From assembly GCA_023213315.1 (NCBI GenBank), contig JAKCPI010007843.1:1-64000 (forward strand): 64,000 nucleotides of DNA. Direction: 5' to 3'. Shown here piece by piece: positions 9,738 to 20,559 of the stretch; the first letter of the stretch is position 1, and every line of letters starts with the position of its first letter. The notes beneath the pieces were generated by a model. That model did no database searches and was not told the DNA's origin. It saw only the letters and a program-made list of their open reading frames with translations. The translations under genes were made by a program, and so were the position numbers. The DNA comes from Euborellia annulipes (Eukaryota > Arthropoda > Insecta > Dermaptera > Anisolabididae).

Positions 9738-11490
9738 TTCATCTCGCACATTTTTCAAAACATTAATCACATATTTCAATGATGTAATTGACTTTTTACT
9801 TTCTCTTACCCTATATAGAGAGAGAGAAAGTATTGCGATCATGGCAGAAATTGTATGTCGAGATTTTGATGGATATACATGTTTTGAGTCCCTGAGTCCA
9901 AAAAAGTGGGATTTTTTGAGCCGAGATATATTTAGTTTTCCATAGCACATTAGTTTCAAACTTGGCCACTTGCATTTCATAAGTAATAAGTAAAAAAGTC
10001 AATTGATTCAAAATTTCCATAGACTTTGTCAGTGGCGTCATTTCAACTTTTTCTAGGGGGGGGGGCAACTTTTTTATGGAGGGCAAACTTTTTTTTAAAT
10101 CAATTACAAATAGGTACTCAAATTTGATAAAAAGATTATAAAATACCAAAAGATGATAATTAATTGTTTAATTTTGTACAGTAGGGTGGCCGCAAAAAAC
10201 AAAATTTTTAAATTTCTTTCGGCCGAACATCCTAAAAGTTGTCTTTTGGCTAGAAAATGATAATGGCAAAGTTTTAGCTAAATTGGGTAACGTTAACCCG
10301 TGCCTCATCGGGGTTAAAATTTTGAAAAAGTGCGATTTTATCTGAAAATTTGCAGTTTTTACTTCATAAAACGAAAACAAAGTATCGTAGAAAAATGAAT
10401 CTTGGCTCATTTCATAGCAAATTTAATTCTCTTGAGGTTTTATATTAACTATTTTTTCATTAAAACTTATAGATTTAGTGATATTTACAAATTAGCATTT
10501 CGGTTTTGATATATTGCTCTTTCTGAAAAATAAGTGGAAAATCACAATATAGACCATTCGATATAACAATTTGCCGGGAAAATATTCCGAAGGGAATGAA
10601 ATTTTTACTACCCCATACTCTAGAATGCCAATCCTAAATTTTCGACCTCGAGGACCGTGTGGGGGGAGGGGAGGGGGACAAAAACCTCAAAAATTTGAGA
10701 AATCTTCAGGTTTTTGCTTATATCTCGTAAACTATTTATATTTTGTCAAATTGACCGGCCGTATTTCGGTTAGTATTGAGTCTACGAATTCGTTTTATGT
10801 ACCAAATTTTAGCAAATTTAATGCTCTACAACTTTGTATTGTGCTATATTTCACAAAATATAAATAGTTTACGAGATATAAGCAAAAACCTGAAGATTTC
10901 TCGAAATTTTTGAGGGTTTTGTCCCCCTCCCCTCCCCCCCCCACACGGTCTTCGAGGTCGAAATTTAGGATTGGCATTCTAGAGTATGGGGTAGTGAAAA
11001 TTTCATTCCCTTCGGAATATTTTCCCGGCAAAATGTTATATCGAATGGTCTATATCAGTGATTTCCAAACTTTATGTTACCACGCCTCCCTTAAAAATAT
11101 TTAATCATATGACGCCCCCCTCCCCCATTTTATAAAATAATACAAAAAAAAAATTTTTAATGCTAAAAAATATAATTTTATATTAAAGCGGAGTCAAAAA
11201 AAAAAATTCCTAGTTATTGAATGAAAATTTTGAATGAAAAATTACAATTATAATTTTGAAATTAAAATTTTCTTTTATTCTCGCCTCCGGCACTTAAGAA
11301 GGCCGAAACGTCACAATAATTTTGGCTGCATATGACTAGGAATTTTTTTTTTACTCCGAGAGAATAAATAAAAAAAATATTTTTTTTTTATTTATATTAA
11401 AACTAGCAATCATTTGGAAAATTGGTCCTGGTGGCCAATATTCGCCGGTATCGTATAAAGTCTTATATGGCCTGAGCTGCCGAAAAGACT

Positions 11491-11492
11491 GT

Positions 11493-11531
<39 letters not shown>
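11491..11531. repeat. (GT)n microsatellite
   Basis: About 40 bp of nearly pure GT, interrupted once by GTATGT near its start. Confidence 0.9.
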
Positions 11532-11537
<6 letters not shown>

Positions 11538-11775
11538 AGTGTGAATAAGAAAGTGTTTAAAAAAAAAAGATAAAAAATAAAAAACAAATTTTTTTCAATG
11601 ACACCTACACTCCCCCTCCCTCTTTCAACAGCTTATATTCACCCTCTACCCTTAGTGAAATGCAAAATATTTAATTTCATATTCAAAAGAATCGTTTTTC
11701 GCAGTCAAATTATTTGTTTCTATCATTTTTTTTTTTCAACGATAAAATGCATAATAATTACCTTTAATAAGACAC

Positions 11776-12060
11776 TCAAGAGGGTGTGCTGGTTGACGGT
11801 GAGGTCAGGGTGGGTTGCACTATATTAATTATTCACTTTGATTCACTTTAAACACAAAAAAAAGAACAACGCCTGCAACTCGGCCACGCACTCGACTCGA
11901 CTGAACGAGAGATTCGTCTCTCTCTTCTCATTATAGGAATAAAATAGATGAAAATAACAATTCCCTTTTTATTAAAAGTAAAAAAATACCGTTTGCTCTA
12001 ATCTAACTATATTTAGAACTGGAAAAGAATGTCAACAAGTGATTTGGAATATTCCAATGC
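11776..12060 (+). repeat. dispersed direct repeat, copy 1 (shared with 17150-17460)
   Basis: The block reads, in order, TTATTCACTTT, ACGCCTGCAACTCGGCC, CTCGACTGAACGAGAG, AACAATTCCC and GCTCTAATCTAACTA. A diverged version with the same order lies at 17200-17460. The CpG-containing middle (CGCACTCGACTCGACTGAACG) stands out from the AT background. It lies inside the hAT-like element 11056-12644. Confidence 0.55.
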
Positions 12061-12342
12061 CTTTCTTAAATAATCAACCCTTCATCCCCCCCCCCCTAAT
12101 CAAAATAATAATCAACGCTATTTTTTGAATGTTTTCTATTTATTTGGCTAAATTTAAAAAACATTCTTTTCAATTTTTCAACCCCTTATCCAATCCTAAT
12201 AAATAAAATAATTAACAATGCTATCGCCTTCGGGGAGCTTCGCGTCTAGTCAGAAAAAAATTAAAACCCTGAAAAACTTCCTTGGATCCGCCTTTGGGTT
12301 TTACACATAGTATAATTTTCTAGAATGAGTCTTACTTTAAAT

Positions 12343-12644
12343 CACTGGTTTCCAAACTTTATGTTACAACGCCTCCCTTAAAAATATTTAATCGTATGAC
12401 GCCCCCTCCCCTACACATTTAATAAAATAATACAAAAACAAAAATTTTTAATACTAAAAAATTTAAATTTATATAAAAATATTTATTTTAATTAAAAACT
12501 CCGTCCCAGAATCATTAAAAATATTTTATTTATAAAACTAGCAATCATTTGGAAAATTGATCTTGGTGGCCAATTTTCGCGCCTCCCCTTAGACTAGTCC
12601 GCGCCTCCCTAGGGGAGGCGCCCCTCACAATTTGGAAAATGCTG
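12343..12644. mobile_element. second hAT-like terminus set inside 11056-12644
   Basis: CACTGGTTTCCAAACTTTATG at 12343 repeats the outer left terminus at 11056 in the same orientation, followed by the same ACGCCTCCCTTAAAAATATTTAATC sequence. Either a tandem partial duplication or insertion of a sister copy produced the present 1.6-kb element. Confidence 0.6.
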
Positions 12645-12688
12645 GTCTATATTGTGATTTTCCACTTATTTTTCAGAAAGAGCAATAT

Positions 12689-12916
12689 CGTCGCCTGAAT
12701 CACGTAGTGGCGTATCTCAATTTCTATCATTTTTCAGGAGAGCTGTTTATAGTTCGTGTTGTTATATTAAATGTGTAGATACGCAAAACCAAAAATCCTA
12801 AATAATACGAAAAAACATGGAAATACAGATCCGTCACTTTGTGATAATGTAAAGAACGCCAGGACACGCCCATACCCATTGTATCTCAATTTTTAATTTT
12901 TTTGATGCAAGCGACG
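12689..12916. mobile_element. short element with CGTCGC...GCGACG ends
   Basis: CGTCGCCTGAATCACG on the left and GATGCAAGCGACG on the right are bounded by ATAT on each side. The opposite arm of the host foldback (near 10515) reads continuously through this point, giving the empty site. The element is about 228 bp with short imperfect inverted ends. The superfamily is not assigned. Confidence 0.7.
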
Positions 12917-14650
12917 ATATATCAAAATCGAAATGCTAATTAGTAAATATCACTAAATCTATAAGTTTTAATGAAAAAATGGTTATTATAAAACCTCAAG
13001 AGAATTAAATTTGCTATGAAATGAACCAAGATTCATTTTTCCACGATACTTCGTTTTCGTTTTATGAAGTAAAAACTGAGAATTTTCAGATAAAATCGCA
13101 CTTTTTCAAAGTTTTAACCCCGATGAGGCATGGGTTAACGTTACCCAATTTAGCTAAAACTTTGCCATTATTATTTTCTAGCCAAAAGACAACTTTTAGG
13201 ATGTTCGGCCGAAAGAAATTAAAAAATTTTGTTTTTTGCGGCTACCCTATTGTACAGTTTATTATACTCGTAGATATACCGTATTTTGAAATATTTTATT
13301 TAGAATAATATAAAATTTTATAAAAATCTCTTGGGGGGGGGCAAATGCCCCCTGTCACATTGTTGCCCAGTGACGTCGTTTAGGGGGGGGCAGGGGCATT
13401 TGCCCCCCTCAAATGACGCCACTGGGCTTTGTGTAATTTAAATGTTGACTGCTTGTAATAAACTATGGTTATTTTTCAAAATTTTAATCTCATATTTGGA
13501 TATTTTATATACAAAAGAGAATCCTAAATAAATATAAAATTTCATAAGAATTGGAAAAATTTTTTTAAATGTGTAAAAAGTTCCAAAGGGGACCCCCTTT
13601 TGAATCGAAATTAACATATTAATACAAATCTCCATAGGAATTTAACATTGGCTCTATGGAACGAAGAACCGGATAATGAATTTGAAAAAAATGAATTACA
13701 TCATCAAACAATTTTCACAAAATATTACTGATATACTTTTAAAAGAGCATCTCAATAATTGATTTATATGAATTTTAATCTAAAAAGAAAGATTTAAATT
13801 CTGTTAACCATGGCTTTTCGTTCTTGAGATATTTTGCTCACAGACAAACAGGCGAGGCCTTGTTTTTGGCCTCAAAACGTGTATTTCCATCAAAATCTAG
13901 ACATTGAATTTTGATACGATACTCTTTCTTATATATAATAGTAAGAGAAGGTAAAAATATTATGACAACTACCCTCTCTATTTCAAAATTAGTTATTCGG
14001 CAATATGTAAGTCAATTGAACTTGATTTTTTTTTTTTTTTTAAATACAAATTATAATCAAATGAATTATATTTTTTTATTCAACCCCTTTTTTTTATTTG
14101 AATATTAAATCACTCGACATGTTTATTTCTCTCCACCCCCTCATCATTCGCAACGATTTGTGCCCTTAATAAATATAAAACACTTCAAAAGTCTTGTAGA
14201 CGAACGAATGAAATTTTACCTTGACCCAGAATCAAGCCTGGATTATAGTACTAATACTTGACTCTTAATTACTCGAAAGCCTTCTTCGATTTTTTAATAA
14301 TATTATTTAATCAGTATTTAATTGTATATCTTAGATCTAGAAAAGTTTGATATTATTTGAATAAAAAATATAACTATTGAAATTAAAAATGTGAAACAAT
14401 TTTTTGGTGAAATCGGATATTTCGTGTAAAATCAATTATTTAAATTTAATACCATTTTGTTTATTTATAAGATATTTCTTTAAGGCTTTTAAGGAGGCAA
14501 GCTATTCGCATGTTTTTGCCGATAAGATGGCGTTAGGGGTCTTAAAAATTAAGCCAAAAAGTCCAACTATTTCGAAAAATTGACAACAGATGCATAGGCG
14601 CAACCAGGGGGGGGGTTAGGGTTTTAACCACCCCCAGGAGATAAAAAAAT

Positions 14651-14653
<3 letters not shown>

Positions 14654-14685
<32 letters not shown>
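14654..14685. repeat. (AT)n microsatellite
   Basis: About 30 bp of uninterrupted AT dinucleotides inside the hAT-like element. Confidence 0.95.
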
Positions 14686-14687
<2 letters not shown>

Positions 14688-14731
14688 AATAGAAAAGAAA
14701 AATATAATCATTTCGGTTCCGCAAAAGAGGA

Positions 14732-14940
14732 AATGTTCCGCGGGCGGCGCATGGGGAAAAATTTGGTTCCACGGGGCGGCACATGGGGAAAAATTTGGTT
14801 CCGCGGGCGGCACATGGGGAAAAATTTGGTTCCGTGGCGGACATGGGGAAAATTTGGTTCCGCGGGCGGCACATGGGGAAAAATTTGGTTCCGCGGGCGG
14901 CACATGGGGAAAAATTTGGTCCCACGGGGCGGCAAAAATT
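14732..14940. repeat. tandem array of a ~31-bp GC-rich unit, about 6-7 copies
   Basis: The unit is roughly GGTTCCGCGGGCGGCACATG plus GGGAAAAATTT. Variants contain an extra G (ACGGGGCGGC) or a 3-base deletion (CCGTGGCGGACATG). The last unit is truncated. Unit lengths of 28-32 bp break any reading frame, so open frames here are a by-product of the repeat. Confidence 0.9.
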
Positions 14941-15115
14941 TAGCGTCTCTAAAAAAAAGGTAAAATATTTTTACGAACTGGAAAAATTTCCCCGCAAGGC
15001 AAAAAAACTTCGGTTCTGCGAAAACAAAAAAATTTTCACAGAAAAATATTTGAGATCAGCCCCCCCCCCGGAAACCCCCCCAGGAGCAAATCCTGGTTGC
15101 GCCACTGAACAGATG

Positions 15116-17140
15116 GCACAATGGTAGAGCTATATTTATTCTCATGTATTTGTTTAATTTTTGTTGGTCTTTTGATAATAAATAGTTTATAAATTCTATT
15201 ATATAAGCTGAAGAGAGGGTGTGGTATTATAATATATAATTTATAACAGCATGAAAATATATAAATATAAGCTTATAAGTTATAAGATCTGATAATTCCG
15301 GCTATTAGATTAGCCTGACATCTTTTGCAAGAGTGTTGAACTAATTGGCCGTTAATTTTTAAATAATTAAGAAATTTATTTTTTACTTTGTCACCATTTC
15401 ATTTAATTATTATAGGTTGAATGTTAATGATTTTTACATTTTTAGACAATTTTTATAATAGTTTTTTTTTTTTTTGCATTTTCTATAAATATGAAAAAAA
15501 TATTTTTTAATTAATCGTAATTAAAAAAAGCATTCTATTATGTAAAATGCTCACGAATTTAAATCATTAAAAAAAAACGCATAGAAAAATACTTTAAAAT
15601 GCCTCTGTGGTTTCGGACTAAAGATTCAATGGGCCCTTTAAGCCATTTAAGACAATCTACTAAAGTTTGTTGTATGGCGAGCCAATATTAAGCCTTAAAA
15701 TAAAAAAAATAATTTCTGCGTAAATTAATCATCTCAAATTTTTTATTAGACTTTGTTTGGGCCTAATATAAGCCCTCCTATTATTAAATTCCGTCCGTCA
15801 AACTTTCGAAGATAAATGAATAATTAGTATTTAAGCTTATACAAATAATTTAATTTAAATTTAAACTAGATTAAATTTAAATATTATAATTAGATTAATG
15901 CTCTAATCACTGGGTCCAACTGACCAATTAAAACAATGTAAAAATAATATCGAGAGGACATTAAATTTCAATTGAAATTTTATTAAACTCGCCTCTAATT
16001 TAATCACAACTTGGAAACTGTAGCGTTACTTGAATATGAAATATGAGGGAAGCTTAAAATTGCCTTTAGGGGCGGGTAACCTGCACGTCCTTAGTTTCCT
16101 TTATATGATAGTTTTTTTTTTTTTTTTATTATCTTAAAAAAAAATTTTTATTTTGTGAAAATTCATCCTCTTCCAATTTTGATGAAATTTCCTTAATGTC
16201 AAATGTCTTCATTATTACCACCTTCTCAAAGGGTTCGCTCAGAGAGAATTGTAAGTATTTAATAAATATTGGCTGAAGATTTTTACGAAAAATTTTAAAA
16301 ACAACATTAAAAAATCAGAAAAAATATATTTATGAAAATACTTTTTTCCAGTCCTATTATCACACTACAACCACTCTTCTGACTGAAGAGAGATAAATAT
16401 TAAAAAATTAATATTTCCACTTATAGGGTTAAAATTAAAACAACAAAATTTTATGTGAAAAATATTTTAATTTATGATTTTGGCGATCGATGTCGTCTTT
16501 CAGACAACTTGAGACCTGCGTCATTTTGAGTATAATTTTCTTTTTCTATATAAAGACTGAGTGATTTATAATAATCGCAGTGCCTAAACTATTACACCTA
16601 GAAAGGTGAAATCATAGTGTCTTTTATTTTTTAATTCATACATTTTTTTTAACTTTTTACGATTAAAATTCTTGTTTATATTTAAACTACACTTTCAAGA
16701 AAAAGATCTTGTGAAGCGATTATTAATTTACCTAAAAATAAAAAAATATTAGATTCCATATTCAGATTTTATCACTTAATGAAAATTTACTTACTTTTGA
16801 AATTTTGTTGCTTTAAAAATTAATCTTGAAGACTTCTTTTTTTTTGCACTTCACTTCACTTTATAAAATATATTATTAAACCCACTTCAAGTTCTTAAAA
16901 AACAGTGGCATAGCTAATTCTCAAAGGCCCCATTCCAAAAAGAGGCATTTAATTTTTATTTACTTACTGGGAGTATTAAAAGCTCCAAAACAACAAAATT
17001 CGATGAGTTGATACCAATAGATGATAATAATACACGTTCAAGCCAAAATGTTTCCTTTAATTGTATTAAATACTTAATAATTAATTTGAAAAACTCGAAG
17101 ACAAGTTTAAAATCGAATTTTTCATAATTTTTTTGATTAA
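15116..17140. other. AT-rich stretch, no gene or element recognised
   Basis: About 2 kb of AT-rich sequence with poly-T runs and no matches to the repeat families seen elsewhere in the window. TATATAAAG at about 16546 is a possible TATA box, but no exon-like sequence follows. It may be old intron or intergenic DNA. Confidence 0.4.
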
Positions 17141-17149
17141 TTAGGCCTA

Positions 17150-17460
17150 CCTTTATTAGTAAGATGCTCCAAGGGCTGAGAAGGCTGTCGATATGCTCGG
17201 GGTGAGTTGTATTATTATTCACTTTAAGATAAATTCACGCACTATAGCAAGAAAGACGCAACTCCAGGCCTGTCTGAACTCGACTGAGTCACTCTCTCTA
17301 GAAAGAGAAAAATAAATAAATATTACAATTCCCATTTGAATAAAAAACAAAAAAAAGTACTTTTTACTCTAATAGATTGGAAAAATATCAAAAGACGATT
17401 TAAAATATTATAAATTCTCTCTTAATTATTTCCACCTTCTAAGAGACCATAATCAACCTT
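17150..17460 (+). repeat. dispersed direct repeat, copy 2 (shared with 11776-12060)
   Basis: It shows the same order of blocks as copy 1: GGGTGAGTTGTATTATTATTCACTTT, GACGCAACTCCAGGCC, CTGAACTCGACTGAGTCACTCTC, AATTCCCATTT, TTTTTACTCTAATAGATTGG. The level of divergence suggests an old repeat. No function is apparent. Confidence 0.55.
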
Positions 17461-17569
17461 TTAATAATTAAATATTTCCTATCTTCAACTTAAATCAAGC
17501 GAGATGATGAGTAACATCACCAAAATAGTTCAAATTAAGCAAAACTGAGAGGGGTTGATCTCTGGATGG

Positions 17570-17720
17570 GTGCCCCGAGAAACAAGACGATTATATCCGT
17601 ATTCATAGTCATTGCTTGAGGAACAATCCTTATGCCTATATAAATGTATAGATATAAGGATTCCTTCTTCCATAAGGAACGATTATGAATACGGGTATTA
17701 ATGCTCGGTGGTAATTTCCC
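17570..17720. mobile_element. small palindromic element
   Basis: TATATCCGTATTCATAGTCATTGCTTGAGGAACAATCCTTATGCC pairs with ATAAGGATTCCTTCTTCCATAAGGAACGATTATGAATACGGGTATTA around a centre near 17643. The arms are about 50 bp. It is likely a MITE or snap-back; no duplication was identified. Confidence 0.6.
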
Positions 17721-18152
17721 TGGAATAATGTGTATGTATGGGTGTGTTATTGTTAAAATTATTCACAAAAAAAAAACAATTACTCAGTCTAATTGATATT
17801 TTTCACACACAAATTACACCTAAATGACAAGAACTGAATATTTTTGCTAAACAGTAGGAATTGACGAAGGGGAGGGGGTGCGAAATTTTTTTCAGCACTT
17901 AATTTTAATGCAAGATTTAAATATAATATCCGCGTCACCCAATTTTTCAAACATTTAATAACTATTTTTATATGGAATTTAATTACTTATTGAAATTTCG
18001 TATAATATTTTACAAACAATTCTTTAAAAAGGAGTATGCAAAATTAAAAAAAAAAAATCTTCCGCCCTTGATAGGCAACTAGGAGAATATTTTTTCAACG
18101 ATTAATCAAATTACATTGACTGACAATTCTAAATGTCCTCAGAAGAAGAAAT

Positions 18153-18767
18153 AAAAAACTGGTGTGACTGGTCGAACAGCACTAAGGGTAAGAGAAAGTT
18201 GTGTTCTGTGCTTTTCACGCCAGATTTTTTGTGTCCACATATATTTAGTTTCCACCGATATACAGGCATTAGAATTCAAGAATTCAAAATTTATAAACAT
18301 GGGAAAATATTTATATTTTGTTATCATGGCAACCATTTCTCCTATCTTTCCTATGAAGTACTAGAGTAAAGTGATCTTCAGAAGATTTCAATAGCAAAAT
18401 GAGAATATACTTTTTAAAGAGCATCTAAAAAATAATTGATTTTTGAATTTTAATCAAAATCGTTATAGCCAATTTTGAGAAATTCAAAAAAAACTGAAAA
18501 AGTGCATTAATAAAGTACTAGTACTTTTTAGTCGATTTTGTTCAAAAGCTTCGTGTCACGTGCCAGTGGGGTAGCTAACTTAAATATAAAATGGCAACCT
18601 CCTAGCTCTTTTCGTTCTTGAGATATTTTGTTCACAGACAGACCATGTCACTTTTTTGGATTTAAAGGACCTCAAAACGTGTATATCCATCAAAATCTCG
18701 ACATCGAATTTTTGACATGAATCCAATACTTTCTCTCTATATATAGAGGTAAGAGAAAGTAAAAAAC
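18153..18767 (+). repeat. HP family copy 7 (A to B)
   Basis: The A end is partly eroded (ACTGGTGTGACTGGTCGAACAGCAC ... GTGCTTTTCACGCCAGATT). The type-1 core is complete, but the internal CA tract is shortened to TCACAGACAGACC. The B end is sharp (TACTTTCTCTCTATATATAGAGGTAAGAGAAAGTA). It contains TGAGATATTTTGTTCACAGACAGACC, also seen in the B-proximal arms of copies 6 and 14. Confidence 0.8.
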
Positions 18768-19315
18768 ACTCGTCTTATTTTTGACATCAAACTTCAGACA
18801 GTAGCCCTTAGATAATTAATAAATATTTCGCTGAATGTTTTCGTGCGTCTTTCAATCAAATAAGCAACCAGTGATGATGCTTACTGAATTTATATAGCCT
18901 TTCCCTTTTCTATTATCTTGGCTCTCTTCTCCCTTCTAATAACCCCAAAATCATACCAAGCGTGGTTCGAATTTTTTCCTAAAGAAGAAAAAGACGGATT
19001 ATTAAATTGGATATCATATTAAATATAAAATTTTATGAAATAAATTCATCCACATGAGAAGAGTATGTAATTATTAACCTATTTCATTTTCAGGAGAATT
19101 AAGATGAATATAATGAAGAATCTTTTTACTTTCTCTTATCTATAGGCCTATATAGTAAGTATTGTGATCATGTCAAAAATTTTAAAGATTTTAATGGAAA
19201 TACATGTTTTGAGGTTCCCTGCGTTCAAAAAAGTGGGTGTATGTGGACAATTTTAAGCATGAAGGAAATGAGCTACGAGGTTGAAAATTTATATTTAAGT
19301 TAGACACCCCCCCTA

Positions 19316-19585
19316 CATGGGCGGATTAAAGGGGGGGGGGGGGGGAGGGGGACGATCGCCCCCCCCCCCCCCCCGAGAAGAAATTCGAAAGGTTATAAAA
19401 ACTAGTACTCTAAAGAAATTATGATTTCCGCTCTTTAATTTCAATTAAATTTGTTACCAATCAATTTAAATAAATAGGAAAGTGGTCTAAATGGCCATAG
19501 ATGCCGACAAAGTACTTAAATAAAAAAAAAAAAATTTAAAAAAAACCGCCCCTCCCCCGACAAAATTGCATTAATCCGCCACTGC
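19316..19585. mobile_element. hAT-like element with GGCGGATTAA...TTAATCCGCC ends, copy 1
   Basis: GGGCGGATTAAAGG and TTAATCCGCCACTG bound about 270 bp of G-run, C-run and AT-rich sequence. It lies inside HP copy 8. A sister at 62477-62733 has a perfect 8-bp duplication. It contains the TTACCAATCAATTTA...GATGCCGACAAAG segment shared with the SINE-like element at 26090. Confidence 0.8.
19329..19374. repeat. poly-G / poly-C tract
   Basis: A long G run with one A interruption is followed, after GACGATCG, by a C run of about 20, giving a GC hairpin near the element's left end. Length may be affected by sequencing or assembly error. Confidence 0.8.
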
Positions 19586-19779
19586 CCCCCTAAGGCGTGA
19601 AAATAAGCTTTTTAACAAAATCGGTTAACCAGTCATTACTAATCCTTTACTGAAGTACTTTTTCAGTATTTTTTTTTGATTTTCTCAAAATCGGCTCAAA
19701 AGATTTTGATTAAATTCCACTTATTTATATTGTAAATAAGTACACATTTACGAAATAAAATGTAAATGTTCCTTTGAGT

Positions 19780-20145
19780 ATCAATACGAGTATTTTTGAC
19801 CGAAACGATTCCAAAAGTTCTTGGTATCCATGCGCGTAACTACAGAATTTGACTGGGAGGGGGGGGGGGGCATGGGACTAGCTATCCTCCGGGAAGCCTG
19901 GAAAGCCCCTTATTTTCTCAATTTTTTCTTGGCCCAGGGAGCTTTCTTTGGGGGACCTTCTGGGCTTCCCTAGTTATGGCCATGTTGATATGGAAAGAAA
20001 AGTATCGAGTAAGTACTTGTATTTACTCGTATCGTTTCATCCCTATTTCCATGTAACCCGGAAGATCATTTGGGTTGGCCACCCCTGGTTTAAGCAACTA
20101 AAATGCTTAGCCGCCAGAAAAGTAGCTTTTCCCCTTCAGTTGGAT
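19780..20145. other. unassigned sequence with inverted AGTACTTGTATTTACTCGTATCG words
   Basis: GTATCAATACGAGTATTTTTGACCGAAACGAT at about 19778 resembles, in inverted order, GTACTTGTATTTACTCGTATCGTTTCAT at about 20012. That suggests the remains of an inverted-repeat element. A G run and TTGGCCCAGGGAGC / GGGAAGCCTGGAAAGCCCC lie between. No reading frame with family resemblance is present. Confidence 0.35.
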
Positions 20146-20147
20146 TT

Positions 20148-20199
20148 AAAATACTTTCTCTCTCTATATATTTCATATATAGGGTAAGAGAAAGTAAAA
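20148..20199 (+). repeat. solo HP B hairpin
   Basis: AAATACTTTCTCTCTCTATATATTTCATATATAGGGTAAGAGAAAGTAAAA occurs with no family core on its left. It shows that end B can occur alone, or is left after deletion. Confidence 0.75.
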
Positions 20200-20559
20200 G
20201 ATGATTTATTTATTGGTTTTGTTGACTACGCTCGAAGCTCCACTTTCGAGCATATCAGTAAAAAGTTTCTTTCCAATTCACTTAAATTAATCCTCACTTT
20301 GATGCCTGACTGGCTATTATAAATCAAATATAAACAAACCACTATTCAAAAGAGCGATGGAATTGTTCGTATTGCGATATTAAAAAAAAAAAAAACAGCT
20401 TTATTCTTGTATTAAAATATTCTACTTTTAGTCAAATAAAATAAAAAAAATTTTAAAATTTATGTAAAAGACTCTCGAATCGATAGAGCCCTGAGGTCCG
20501 TATAGCAGTTTTTAGCAGTTATATAAAATCTATAAATATTGTATATGTTTGGTTGTAGC

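Larger units (their letters stand above)
11056..12644. mobile_element. hAT-like element, TSD GTCTATAT
   Basis: It starts CAGTGATTTCCAAAC and ends TTTGGAAAATGCTG. Both sides carry the same 8 bases GTCTATAT (11048-11055 and 12645-12652), a textbook hAT duplication. It interrupts the right arm of the foldback 10179-13252, and the left arm at about 10547-10555 shows the site without it. Inside are a GT microsatellite, a direct repeat shared with 17.2 kb, and a second copy of the same terminal sequence starting at 12343. The element may therefore be a composite of two related copies. No coding sequence was recognised. Confidence 0.85.
10179..13252. mobile_element. Tc1/mariner-type foldback element with very long inverted arms
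   Basis: The ends CAGTAGGGTGGCCGC and GCGGCTACCCTATTG are flanked by TA on both sides. The left arm 10179-10752 and the right arm 10853-13252 pair over nearly 600 bp once two later insertions in the right arm are skipped (11056-12644 and 12689-12916). Arm identity is high, for example GGCCGAACATCCTAAAAGTTGTC against GACAACTTTTAGGATGTTCGGCC. No transposase is encoded. The original length was about 1.25 kb. Confidence 0.85.
10030..13424. mobile_element. hAT-like element (CAGTGGCGTCATTT ends) holding a nested Tc1-like foldback
   Basis: The left end CAGTGGCGTCATTT and the right end AAATGACGCCACTG are exact inverted repeats. They are flanked by GACTTTGT and GGCTTTGT, an 8-bp duplication with one mismatch. 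The outer parts hold G-runs and GCCCCC/GGGGGC blocks. All but about 320 bp of the interior is a later insertion (10179-13252). The 8-bp duplication and ends support hAT; no transposase is present. Confidence 0.82.
9793..13957. repeat. HP family copy 6 (B to B), split by a nested insertion stack
   Basis: The left B hairpin (TTTTTACTTTCTCTTACC, AT loop, GAGAAAGTATTGCGATCATG) leads through AAAAAAGTGGGA directly into the type-2 A flank (GCCGAGATATATTTAGTTTTCC) with no A hairpin. The type-2 core stops at 10029, where a 3.4-kb hAT-like element is inserted. It resumes at 13425 with TTTAAATGTTGACTGCTTG and runs to a second, inverted B end at about 13905-13957. Copies near 36350 and 44940 show the same core uninterrupted (CATAGNCTCTGTG then TTGACTGCTTG), which proves the insertion. 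Confidence 0.8.
14593..15107. mobile_element. hAT-like element, TSD AACAGATG, with internal tandem array
   Basis: The left end CATAGGCGCAACCAGG and the right end CCTGGTTGCGCCACTG are inverted repeats. Both flanks carry AACAGATG exactly (14585-14592 and 15108-15115). The interior contains a GT/TA tract and a tandem array of a roughly 31-bp unit. There is no transposase. The perfect 8-bp duplication suggests a recent insertion. Confidence 0.88.
19123..19712 (-). repeat. HP family copy 8 (B end, truncated), interrupted by a hAT-like element
   Basis: The B hairpin (TTTTTACTTTCTCTTATC ... GTAAGTATTGTGATCATG) is followed by TTTTGAGGTTCCCTGCGTTCAAAAAAGTGGG and the core up to TTAAGTTAGACACCCCCCC. 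It resumes after the insertion with AAAATAAGCTTTTTAACAAAATCGG. It stops after the CTCAAAATCGGCTC segment; the A end is missing. Confidence 0.75.

Noticed and set aside
14616..14963. Several overlapping open frames of 75-114 codons rich in Pro, Arg and Gly on both strands
   Set aside because: They all read through the ~31-bp tandem array. Unit length changes between 28 and 32 bp shift the frame, and the frames overlap on both strands, so they are by-products of the repeat.
16546..16620. TATA-box promoter (TATATAAAG) with a downstream transcript
   Set aside because: TATA words are expected often in DNA this AT-rich, and no exon-like or conserved sequence follows.
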